This document shows, in pieces, positions 49,658 to 60,485 of a stretch of DNA of 64,000 bases. The notes below the pieces were generated by a model. It did not search any database and was not told the DNA's origin. It worked only from the letters and a program-made list of their open reading frames with translations. Made by a program: the position numbers and the translations under genes. This DNA comes from Asterella californica (Eukaryota; Streptophyta; Marchantiopsida; Marchantiales; Aytoniaceae). Location of the stretch: positions 1 to 64,000 of the forward strand of contig JAYKYS010000086.1 of assembly GCA_036924285.1 (NCBI GenBank), read 5' to 3'. The stretch's first letter is position 1. The number at the start of each line of letters is the position of its first letter.

Positions 49658-51237
49658 TGCCTGGTCAGCACCTCAAACAACAGGGTGCTTGAATAGATTC
49701 AGCAGCCATGTTATTCAGTTGGAGTGGAGTGGAGGAGGCCGGGGGAGGAGGGGTAGAAAGAGGATGGCAAGAGTGGCATACAGCTGCTTCAGGAACACAT
49801 TGTTAGCACATACAGCATGCAACATAACAAGAGCATATGTGTTGTGTATCCACAATGCTATGTGGGGTCACAGACAGTTGCAAGACACTATATGAAGCGG
49901 TGTTTGGGTGCTCTGTCAGTGGCTAGCCTGCTTTGCATGGAATCACTTCTCAGAATGCTCAATACCATCTTGATGTCTGTGTTGTAGTCCTCTAGAGTGA
50001 CTAACAATTGCTGTGCAAGAGCACTGCAAACCCCCTGAGCATGCAGTGCGTCAAGACCAAGATGGGTGTTACAAGGAGACCCGTACCCTCACAGCTGAGT
50101 AGTTAGCCCTGATGTCCCACTGGCCTCCTCAGTGATACCTGCCTGCACACATTTGCACCATATCTGCAATAACCCCACCCCAGAGCGAAGCTACAGAGCC
50201 ACTGATTGCTGTCAGGGGTTGCCATATAGTGACACCAACTGCATGCAAATTCAGTACATATGTAATTTTTGCAGAGCAGTACCTGTGCAGAGTTGGCACC
50301 CGACTTGTGTTGCAGCAGCATACTGCCAGCATCATGATGATCTGATGCAATTCGGTTATTTTGCTGATCTGGGATATTTGCGTACTGTCCAAGTAACCTG
50401 CAACATATGGAGCAAATGCTGTGCTAAAGTTGTAAAACCTGACAGCAAAGCATGCAGTCTTTGCTCGGCTGAAAGACATATATAACCACCTGTCAACCAG
50501 GAGTGCCCTTTCGTTGACGCTTTCGACACCACCAAACCTTCTTCGTACGACTCGTGTCCTCCGACAGCCTGCATGTGAGCCAAATTCGGCTAAGGCCAAG
50601 TTGACCGGTGTACACGTAGGTGTCGATGAGGGTGAAGTGCAAGCACCTGACTGGTGTCTTTGCTTCCGATAGTCTTATTCCCGCCCAGACGCGTGAATTC
50701 ATGCGGTTCCTGCGAGTCCGATGTCCGCGGTGGGGAGAAACAGCAGAACTTGAGTAGGCCTCTCATCGCCCACGGGTGGTCAAGCGGGAAGCACGCTTTG
50801 AAACAGCTGCTCGCGCACTTGTCAAGCAAGCTGGATAATCTACTGCATGTGTATTTTGGCAAATGCACTAGGAGCATGTCGAGCAGAAGAGGTAAACGCC
50901 AAGTACAGTTCTGCGTTGCACGCACCGGGAATCTGCTGCTGTACGCGTAACCAATGATACCGGTGCTCACAAGTCTTGGTAAGAATCAATTCTGCATGCA
51001 TATATTCAGAGTTTCAGTACTTGCTATCTCATAGGTCCTCAAGGCGCTGATACAGTGCTATGCAGAGCGCGAGCGCAGAAACATTTTTGTGGTGAATCCA
51101 CATTGTTGTAGCTGACGTTGTTGTAGACTCATGATCATGAGCCTAGTCTAGAACATTAACGACAGCCATGTTATATGTAATGCAGTTGCAGTTGGTATAA
51201 CACTGCCTAAGCCTGCAAGTTGTTGCGCAGTTTGTCT

Positions 51238-51283
51238 GTGGGAATTGCATATAACAACACGTGGGAATTGCATATAACAACAC
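51238..51283 (+). repeat. 23-bp perfect tandem duplication
   Basis: The unit beginning GTGGGAATTGCATATAAC is present twice in succession. Confidence 0.9.
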
Positions 51284-51304
51284 AGGCGGATTCATGGATA
51301 TACC

Positions 51305-51353
51305 AGCTGGACTGACTGCTGCAGGACATTTTCGTGCAGCAGTCAGTCCAGCT
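51305..51353. repeat. Perfect 19-bp inverted repeat with 11-base loop
   Basis: AGCTGGACTGACTGCTGCA (51305-51323) pairs fully with 51335-51353 across the loop GGACATTTTCG. The stem would be a stable hairpin in DNA or RNA. No U-tract follows. Could be a small foldback element or a small-RNA precursor. Confidence 0.85.
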
Positions 51354-51441
51354 GCTGCAGGACTTTATTTTAAATGTAAGTAACAGTCAGCAGGTTTAGG
51401 CTAAACCGTTTAGCCCTCTGACATCGAAATCTAGAAGTATG

Positions 51442-51840
51442 TCACTTCGCTCTGTAATGCGTGAAGAAAAAGGTTTTACTTAGTCTGAGGAGAAGAAAGG
51501 AATTCATGACATCTGGCACGGGAGAATTTACGAGGCTTATGCAATTTAGACAGTCTATAACGTAGTTAAAGTCCCCCAGATGGTCCTGCTGAGCGAGAAA
51601 AGAACGCATGGTGTCAGTGCGAGTTGTGAAAAGGTCTGCATGCTGCTGCCTAAAAGGAGCCAGGGCAGCACACTCAAAAATCATATGCTTTTCAATTGGC
51701 AATAGTACCACTGTTTGATAGTAAGTTTGGCCTGTGAACAAAATGGTACCACTGTAGCAAGCCAAACAAACCCTGTTAGCCCTGTCTACATGGCCAGCAC
51801 CAGCCAAACAGCAGTAGCAATCGGCAAGCCATGACAGCCC
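51442..51840 (-). mobile_element. LINE-type reverse transcriptase C-terminal fragment
   Basis: One minus-strand frame carries RVCLACYSGT, then IEKHMIFECAALAPFRQQHA and a short helical end (FNYVIDCLNCISLV). The C-x2-C ... H-x4-C arrangement with a HMIFEC core is the zinc-binding motif found after the reverse transcriptase of many plant and algal non-LTR elements. No catalytic reverse transcriptase motif or endonuclease is present, so this is a 3' scrap of a LINE. Confidence 0.6.
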
Positions 51841-52498
51841 AGCCTAAACTGTAAAATCGCTGCATGCGCCTCCCAGAAACAGGCTGCACAGCCTAAATTT
51901 GTCCAGTACTAAACCCATGTGAGTATTACTGAATTCACTAGCCTGCCGACGACAAGAGAAACAACCGCATGGTTTCGACGCAGGCCTCATACAGCACAAG
52001 AGCACAAGATCTCAATTCAATCCAGTCGGAGATACAGCTGGGTCGCGCAAGGCGGCCCTTCTTGGTATATTTGGTCTCAGCTAGAGATCAGGGGCAGCTG
52101 CCCCGGAGTTTTGTACCTAATCCGGCTGAGTCATCAAAATGTGCTTCTTGCCATGTTGCGTAGGCGCCGCTGTGGCTGCGCCCGTCGCGTACTACGGTGC
52201 CAAGTAGGTCAACAGCCTTGAAATAAAGAACAGCAGGGTTTTTAAGTACCACGCTGTCCAACCAGTACAGCGATTCGTGCAGGAAATCCATCTCTCAGAG
52301 TATCAGCGATGCAGACGACTCCAATTGGATTAAACCCGAGGTTGACCCGGTCAAAGAGGAGGAGGATAGCTAAAGAGTATTGAAAGAACAAAGAAGGTTT
52401 CAAGCGGAGGACAGCAGCTCAATCGGTTCAAGAGAAGTACAGGCCTACACAAAACAAAACGCTCACGTAATAGGGCTGCCATCTACTCAACCAGCAGG

Positions 52499-52540
52499 GC
52501 ACTCAATTACAGCAAAGCAGCACTCAATTACAGCAAAGCA
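52499..52540 (+). repeat. 21-bp perfect tandem duplication
   Basis: Unit GCACTCAATTACAGCAAAGC plus A, present twice. Confidence 0.9.
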
Positions 52541-53147
52541 GCATATCGATCATGGAGTTTCTGGGCATTTCAAATTGCATGCTGGCCAGCATGCTCATGG
52601 CGTGTGAGACACTGTACTCTTGTTGTGCTTTGTACTCGTACATAAAGGCACATTCTCCAGAGTCTATGATGCATGCTGCAGGTGAAGTTTGTTTTTGCCA
52701 TGATAGTTACTGACTTGCACCTTCGTGCATACGCAGCTTATGTTAAGAGAAGTCAAGGCCTCCCATGCCACACCATTGGTCCCGGATAAGACTGACGAAT
52801 CTAGTTTCCATATGCGTCCGGTGGCCGGTGACTCCATCTGTGGGCTGATGTGTCAGTGCATCTAGATCTGCTGGGGTGTGTGTACTTGTTGACTCTATAA
52901 TCCCTTGTACTACTAGGAACTGAATACTTGTGCCCGGGTAAAATTTCGTGCGTTGCTTGAGGGTATTCTAGCTGATGATTGCAAGGGAGACAGCAAAGTG
53001 GCATCTCGGTCATCCTGCATTTCGCATGTTTCCACTGTTACAGTAGTGATGTATCCCCCTGCACATTATGGGACATCTTTAGAAACCGTTCTATTTGCTA
53101 CATGTAAATGATTACTTGCCAGTCAGGGACACTGATGACACCTCCAC

Positions 53148-53191
53148 ACATCGTGTTGTTTTTGTGTGTACATCGTGTTGTTTTTGTGTGT
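53148..53191 (+). repeat. 22-bp perfect tandem duplication
   Basis: Unit beginning ACATCGTGTTGTTTTTGT, present twice. Confidence 0.9.
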
Positions 53192-53504
53192 ACTGCAGCA
53201 GATGCACCGGTCATTCAGTACACTCCTGCATGCTGTTGACTGATTTATCGAATAAAGCCACTGGATGAACATTGTGTGATTTTTACTGCAGATCATTGCA
53301 CAGCTATATGTGCTGCAGATCAATGCTACAGTAGCAGTGTAACTCTACACATGCTCAGGGTCCAAAAAGCCCAAGTAAAGTGCAGCTACATTGTGATACC
53401 TGCAAAACTAGGACACTGTTGAGCAACTGCCGGTAACCTTACACCGTGACATTGACTGTCAGACAATGCTCTCTGTGATATGTGTCACTAGCTACGACAA
53501 CCAA

Positions 53505-53565
53505 ATCAAACTTTCTCGACCACTGTTATAAGTGGGATCAAACTTTCTCGACCACTGTCATAAGT
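53505..53565 (+). repeat. Tandem duplication of about 32 bp
   Basis: Unit ATCAAACTTTCTCGACCACT followed by GT(T/C)ATAAGT occurs twice; the copies differ by one base. Confidence 0.85.
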
Positions 53566-55912
53566 TGATGGTGACAATGACGGCAAATCTGGTCTACAAC
53601 AGCAATTCACAGCATGATTGTCACATGTCAGTGTCCGTGGGCAACTCAATGTCAGCAAACTGGTACAGCTTGGTGTCTGGATACTTGCTGGGAGATGATG
53701 CTTCTGTGGCTACAGTATCAGATGGGGATCCTCCACGCTTGCAGAGCTGCCTTGCTAGCAGACTGAGCATCAAGACCTGAACTTGTTGGTCAGGCAAACT
53801 GTGCTGAACAACTTGGTGAACCACCAGCGGCGTGCTTAGCAATATACAGCGGTGACAGTGTGATTAGACTGCTGTGCCAAAACATCATGCTGTTCATGCA
53901 TAGTTGGCTTCGTGACCTCCTGCAGCAAATACACCATTATGCCAACCTGCAACAGACTGGATCATGCTATGAGGCAACCAATCCCCAAGTGAGACATGCA
54001 CATCTTGCTCTGTCCTTTGAAAAGATGATAGCAGGCCATGTGTCTGTCCTCCCATTTACAGTGACGGTGCGTACAAATGGAGTGTATGACGTGCGCAGCC
54101 AATCAACAGCTCTCAACAGTAATATTTCAAACAGAAATATTGAGTAATGACAATGCATTCAGTTACTCAAGTTGTGGTTATTTTGAGCCTTTTTTGGCAA
54201 CAGTATCACTGCTTGAAACCAACAAACTTGGCAGCTGCAGTTATTGAAACAAGCATAGCACGGGAGAACAGCCAATGAATGGTCATATGATCTGCCAGCC
54301 ATGATGCTGCAGTGCCAGCCTGTGACCAGTGCTGTTTTAGGGCACATACCTGCATGGCCGGCTCCCTGCTCAATAGGGAGGCCTAGCCTTGTGCAGCATG
54401 CTGAGATTTGTGACTAGCAGAAGCAGGGCGGGAAGAGGATCTACTCTTGGCAGAAACAGGCCGGATGCTGCCATCTATGACATCTGGGCTCATGCAGCAA
54501 GCAATATACCGCCAGGAGCGCCTGGGACTGCCTGCATCCACCCAGAAAGAGCTTAGCAGGCAGCCTTCCAGGTCGTCCCATTGACAGCCAATGTATGATA
54601 AGCAACGCACTAAGATTTCATCAGCAAGCCACGAATCTCTGACAAGGGCATGTGGTCTGACAAGTGACTTGTGCAAAGCCAATCACATCTTGCTTGCACG
54701 GGAGATGAACCCACAGTAGAGATCCCTAGGCTAGGGAGGACAGCAGAAGCAAGACCTTAAGAGGTATGTCAGGGGCAGGAGGGGGCAGGGGAGAGAGGGC
54801 ATGGCAGACCCATCAAGCAGTGGAAATTTGAGCAAAGCTACAGTACTTTGCCAAGAGTGCAGAGCAAATGTTGTGCTCAGAAATAGCACTAATTGTAGTG
54901 CGGTGGTGGGGCAGCTACTAAGCACCGCAGACATGGACTGTGGCAAGAGATGCCGCCGTTCTTGCTGAGGCTGCGGCACATCGTCATCTACAAGGTGCCC
55001 GTCATTGCTTGTCTCTACATCCTGGAGGCAAGTTGCCATGAGAGGCCGCCTTGTGCCTGGCATGCAAAAATCCTGCAGCATCAGTATGTTGGGACAGATG
55101 TCTCGATTATCAATAATTGCAGTGGGAATGAAGCACGTTTGCATACATTCTGACGCATGTCCTGAGGTTGTGAACATATCTGCAGCAATGTAGCCTCAAG
55201 CAGCTGTGAGAACATACATACGCTGTACACTTTCACTGAGCTGCAGCTGCAAACACGGTGTTTGTCACAGGCAATCAACTTAAGATAGGAACATACATAA
55301 AAACCCTAGAGTCATTTGTTGAGGGACAGTATGTGAGACCCCCCCATATTGCCCGCAGTGGCGTCTAAAATGACCATGACATGGGTGTGACCAACTCACA
55401 GCTGTTGCACTTCCTGCAGGCACTGCATTGCTGCAGTGCAGATGTGCTACCAGCGTACCTTATGGCAGCAACAAGGGCCTCAGGATTGTGAATACATTCA
55501 AGCAGTACTCAGACAGAGGCTTGCAGTGGAATGACCAATGACCAGGTAATTTGTGTCGAGGCTTGCTACAATTCGTTGAGCATTGACAACCCACAAAAAC
55601 ATACCAGCCCCTCCTATGATACAATCTGATCCACTGACATCAATCTCTCAGCATGAGCTTTGTGGACAGAATGTCAGCTGTATCACCTGCACCAGATTCA
55701 GGTACATCTTCTGAGCTGCCCCTTCCAACTATACCGTCACTGGACCATGCAGTGCGTAGCTGCCCGTCTGGCAGGGCATTGGAAGCCTGCCTTGAGCCCA
55801 CTGAGAGGTGCCCTGCCCTATCATGCCAACTGAGCCCGTCTCTTGCATGTGTGCTGCCGAGCCCCTGAACTGCTCTGCCGCAGAGTCATGCTGTACAGGA
55901 AGGCCATGCCCA

Positions 55913-58900
55913 TTAGCAGTCTTCCTCCTGAAACCGCAACTGATGCTGTTGCTCCTTTTGCTCTGCTGCTGCTTGGGTTGCTGTGCTGGCTGCTGCGAGT
56001 GTTGCTCGGGCTGAGACATCTGGAAGGGAGACGCTTGTGGACACAGCTGGTTGCTGTTGCTGCTGCTGCTGCCGCTGCTGATGTTCCTTGTTGGGTGCTG
56101 GGGTTGGGTCACGCTGCTGTGACGTACTGGGTGATGCGGCAATGCTGGTGTCAGGCTCACCTGCTTCTATGAGAGAGGCTCTGATGGCTGCAGCAAGCAT
56201 TGCCTCCTCTGCATCCCTGTGACCCAATAGGGAATCGTGCGGTTAAGGGCTATCAGCAAATAGCTGTTTCTGTACAGCAGATGAGTGTACATGCATCGCC
56301 TGTGGCAGCGTTTGAAGGCAAGCATCATTTTGCTGTTCTGCAAGGTCAGTGATAAGTGTTGGCGTTGCTGACCCATGTTCTGATGCGTCAAGAGGTGCCA
56401 CTGTGCAGCGCTGACCACAAGGCATCTGCAATACATGATGGCAGCTTCTGAGGTATCAGAAAACAGGTCAGCCAAACCAACATATGTTACTGACTTTGCA
56501 GAGTACAAATCGACCTTATAGAGTACAAAGCAATGCTGCGCAGCAAGTAAAGGATACTGGAACTGTAAAAAGTGGCATCAACAACATCAGCAGTAGCAGC
56601 AACTGCAAACAACAGTACAAAGCACACAGCTCATAACAATGGCATGCCCGTGAGAAGCAGGCCATTAGATAGTGATGTATACTCTGGAGGCCATGGCCTG
56701 CATGTCTTCAGGACAGCGTCTCGCAGGGCTGTACTCGCTGCAGCCGCAGGCTGTGCGCCACTGCCTGGCACATGGGCATGCTCCTGATGCTGCACCTCCA
56801 TCAGGGACAGGTGCAATGCCTTTGCCAAGGCAGGCTTCGTCAGTCAGCGTCTGCTCTGGTTGACCCTCCTGGCAAAGATGCGCCCTGCAGGAATCAGAAT
56901 CGCTTTGCCAAGCAAGGAAAACGCTTTGCAACAATTGTTTGTCATTCTTTCCTTTGAGACGCTTCAGCTGCCTAAGGATGGTTCCTGGTAGGAGAAATTG
57001 ACCATGGCAAGGAGCCCTGCTCAGTGGTGGTCAATGAGCTCTGATGGTGCTGCAAGCAAGGTTGGCAACAGTGTTCGTGTTGATGGAGAAAGCAGACAAG
57101 GTATCCAGACTTGCAATACAGAGAGTGCAAGGTTGCATGTGTCTCCTGCCTGCATGGAACACATGTTTGACCTGTCAGACAAGGCCTGTTTGGCAGCTAG
57201 CTGTGTGTGCCACTGAGTAGAAACAGCTTGTTCTGCAACCACAGAAGGCAGAGCAATGCTGGCAAACCAACCGAATTGACACAATTCAGAAAAGTTCCCA
57301 GATACTACTTTGTTTAGTTTGCAAGGGACAATGCAAGACAGCCAACAGCATATGCAAAGAAGCCTATGACTCACCTTCCGAGCACAGAAGTTGACTCACT
57401 GCCACCACTAGCAGCCTGTTGCGATGGCAGTTCAGCGCTACCTTGCGCCCAATCCTTGCCATCTGACTGCATGCCCACAACAACAACCATATTAAAAGGG
57501 AAGGCATCTGGGATGCGAGCACGATGCAACAGATTTGCATGCGACTAGCACATACAGCATTGCTGCTCTTGCAATACAAGCTGGCTGCCAATAGAAAGGC
57601 CCATAAGGCAGCCTAGTAGGCAGACCCCGTAAGCAGGCCCAACAGGCTCAGCCTGCCTACTCAGCCTGCCTACACGGTCGACCTGATGGACCTGCCTACT
57701 GGGCCAGTGTCAATGCACCTTGCCTTCCTGCAGTATCTTCTAGCGCACAGCCAAATAGGGTAAAGTGGGCAGACCCTAGGTCTTATTTCCAGCCAAGATT
57801 GTTCCCCTGATTGCAAAGCAGGCATAGCTCCACCCTGTCTTGCAGCACCTGACGTGGGCATTGAGTACGGGATGAGCGGAAAGCTACGTTCTGATGTCAA
57901 AATGACTTGATATCAAAGTACCTGGTGAGCTCGCCGCTCAAGTACTCCTCCATCTGCTCAGCATCTCCAGCATAGGCTGGAATGTCAGACCAGATAGGAC
58001 TGACTGTACGAGGCAGGGATGGCGGCTCCATGCTCTCAGTGACCCTGCAAGCACAGCAACAAACATTTACAGAAAGCAGAAGGCGTGCATATGTGTTGCT
58101 CAGGCATACGCTGCATGAGAAGGTTCTGTAGGTTCAATAGGTGGGTACCACCACACCCCAGTCCAATGTGTAAATTGGCAGATAACTGTTAGTGCTCCGC
58201 TCTGTCATGAGCAGCCAAAGCCACATTCAGCTTTGGCTTTCACGCAGGGCAGTCGAAGAATTGTACAACACGAAAGCATACACTACCCCTGACAAACACA
58301 ATCTGCGAGTGCCGCAGATATTCAACAGGAACATTGTAAGCCCAGTCGGGTAGGCTGACAGGTTCTAGCCAGAGGACTGCATTCTACCTTTCTGCATCGC
58401 CAAGGGCCAGCTCAAACTGGCCAGGATTCTGCTCATCTGGAATCAGCACATCTTCGCACCGCAGGCAGACATGGAAGAACATGAGCACTTTGGTGTAGAA
58501 GGATCTGGGGCGAACACTGTTGTGATCCCCTTCGAAGAGGCACAACTCCTTGTCACCGCCGTACTTGGCCAGCAGCCGCTCAGAGTGTGCCTTGGCCACA
58601 AAGGTGTCATCAACTGCATGACCTGCAACGCAAGCACTGATGCCTCAGTTACAAAGTACAGCTAATATGCTGGTGCACGCCTGTATGTGTCAGCTACAAT
58701 GCGCGTCAACAAAAGGCTGTTATGTGTGAGCAAACGATGCTTGCAGATGGGACATCAAAATACTATGAGGCACCTCTACCAGCACAACTCAGGCACAAAG
58801 CGTCGGCGCATGAGGGCATATCTTGTCTGCTGTTTGCCATCAAAATGATTGGCGTAGTGCTATGCTTGCTTCACCCTTGTTGCAACACGTGCACGCTCAA

Positions 58901-60431
58901 GAGTGATGACTGGTGGCAGGAGGATTACAGGAATATACTCTATGTGTGTGATGGCCTTGGATAGTGACTATGAGGAGCTGAGCATGTTCCTGTTGCAAGC
59001 ACAATTACAAGGCAAAGGTGCTGCATGCAAAGCTGTCACAGGAAAGACAAAGTGTTGCCGTTCCTCCCATACAGTCATGCTTTTATGTTGCAAACGCACA
59101 CAACACAGGGACTATGAAGGAGTGTGATTTCAGGACTCACCAAAAAGACAAGGAATGAAAGATGTGTGGATCTGATCAAATTGGAGCAACCTCATCAATG
59201 TTGAAGCCAGCTCTCTTCTTGACAGAGCGACGCATCATGGTAAGAGCAACGCGCATCAGCGAGCGAGGGATTGGAATCTTCTGCTCCTCTACAGCTCCAG
59301 CATAAGCTCAGTGAGCTTGGCAACGGACTGTCCACCACCTGTCAAATGCATGCAACATATGCAGGGAACCAGTCATATCTCCAGCTGGTTGAGGCCCCAC
59401 GCATGAGTGTAGAGCACGTTAGCAGGCCCATGTCAGGCGCACAGCAACGTCGAATCCATCCATACCTGGCTGGAATCAGTCGTGTCACTAGAGGCAGCAG
59501 GAGAGCAAGCAGCGCATCAGTGCCTGGGCTGCAAGGTCGTGTGACGTATGCAGTGCCACTTCAGCTCAACTGGTAGTGCATGCATGGAAGGGATGCCAGC
59601 AGACTGGTGGTGCGCACCACTCCAGCAATTGAGGGGTCCCTTTGACTGTATAGGAGAGCAGTGACAGCGCCCATGGAGCGTCCCCAAAGCCCTATTGTGG
59701 ACAACAGTGCAAGACCTCTCAAGTACTGTATGGCAAGTGCCAGGTCATCCTGCTCTCGCCATCCCAGGGTGACATACTTTCCATCCCGACTGTCCTGAGC
59801 CCTACAAGCACCAAGGTACAGAATGGTACCAGTAGCCATCTGGTGATCATGCTGCCATGATCTGGAGCAAGCTCAATAGCAATGTGTCTGAGCGCTTCTT
59901 GATGCTCTGTTATGACAGCATTATTTGCATTCGAGATAGCCTGAAGCCAATACCACAAAGTCTAACGCAAACACAGTGATGTTCTGCGGAGCAGCAGGTG
60001 CAGCGCTTCTTCAGAGTCCCTTCTGCTCCCACTGTTGCAATGGCAATATACAACACAGGGTCAATTTGCCAATCCTTGCTTTTAGGAGGATGACTGGCCT
60101 TGATCTGCTCCTTGCTCGAGTTAGTCTGCAACATTCGCGCCAAATGCTCACGCTTTGATATCGAGTGGCGTAATGCTGGCACCATGAGAGACGTCTTCGC
60201 CTTACCAGCTGAATATCTCTACGTAGGTATTCTTTGCCTTTCAACTTAAAGGTGCCGGAGAGGCCGCCGGGCAGATCGCCTGCCGTGTAAGTGTCCCTAA
60301 AAAGATGATCGCATACTAAAACAAGAGCATATGCGCGCTGACGTCGCCAGGTGCAACCAGGCAAAGCACTGGTACCTGGGAGGTCTGCATATGCAGTCCA
60401 CTAGCTGATCCCAAAGCCCGGTGATATTCAT
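55913..60431 (-). CDS. Plant-type serine alpha/beta hydrolase with ubiquitin-interacting-motif tail (frame-disrupted)
   Basis: Start at 60431: MNITGLWDQLVDCICRPPR, joined in phase to DTYTAGDLPGGLSGTFKLKG and CQHYATRYQS. The catalytic half follows: CVVYCHCNSGSRR (oxyanion loop; most homologues read HGNSG), QNITVFALDFVGSGQS, KYVTLGWREQDDLALAIQYL and the nucleophile elbow GLWGRSMGAV (near 59.68 kb). Then come AKLTELMLEL and KIPIPRSLMRVALTMMRR (59.2-59.35 kb), and the acid/His end KYGGDKELCLFEGDHNSVRP (58.5 kb). The tail adds SIWSD-like and acidic exons (57.94-58.05 kb). Two ubiquitin-interacting-type helices follow: LAKALHLSLMEVQHQE (56.8 kb) and EEAMLAAAIRASLIEAGEP (56.2 kb), plus Gln-rich sequence. 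The hydrolase part needs five one-base corrections at homopolymers (60058, 59988, 59785, 59322, 59292), so as read it is broken. The 3' end is uncertain. Substrate unknown. Confidence 0.65.
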
Positions 60432-60485
60432 GTACGTGAGCAATTACAGAACAGCCGCTGCCAAGGCATTACTTGGCTTGCAAGC
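60432..60485. promoter_or_regulatory. Candidate bidirectional promoter / shared 5' leader
   Basis: Only 54 bp separate the proposed start codons of the hydrolase (-) and the CBM25 protein (+). If the upstream CBM25 exon is right, both 5' UTRs and core promoters must overlap or lie within the opposite gene. Confidence 0.4.

Larger units (their letters stand above)
49658..51441. other. No firm gene; minus-strand coding-like scraps
   Basis: Minus-strand stretches such as VWAGIRLSEAKTPVRCLHF (50.6 kb) and VVSKASTKGHSWLTGGYICL (50.5 kb, after a CATGCAG acceptor) look somewhat protein-like. I could not join them into a gene or match a family. Also contains the 23-bp tandem duplication at 51238-51283 and the hairpin at 51305-51353. 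Confidence 0.35.
51841..55912. other. Gene-poor, duplication-rich stretch with unassigned minus-strand frames
   Basis: Contains several short perfect tandem duplications (listed separately). Minus-strand coding-like pieces occur at 53621-53780 (SLLARQLCKRGGSPSDTVAT, ending ELPTDTDM), 54383-54682 (SWLADEILVRCLSYIGCQWD) and 54950-55100 (DGHLVDDDVPQPQQERRHLL). They may be 3' exons of the hydrolase gene or a separate gene; I could not link them by splice phase and recognise no domain. Confidence 0.35.

Noticed and set aside
50129..50970. Several minus-strand frames of 60-156 residues
   Set aside because: Somewhat protein-like but mutually overlapping in different frames; could not be joined by splice phase or matched to a family.
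59843..59958. Minus-strand frame with EALRHIAIELAPDHG as part of the hydrolase
   Set aside because: The conserved block (QNITVFALDF) lies just upstream and joins directly to GSGQS, so this stretch is intronic.
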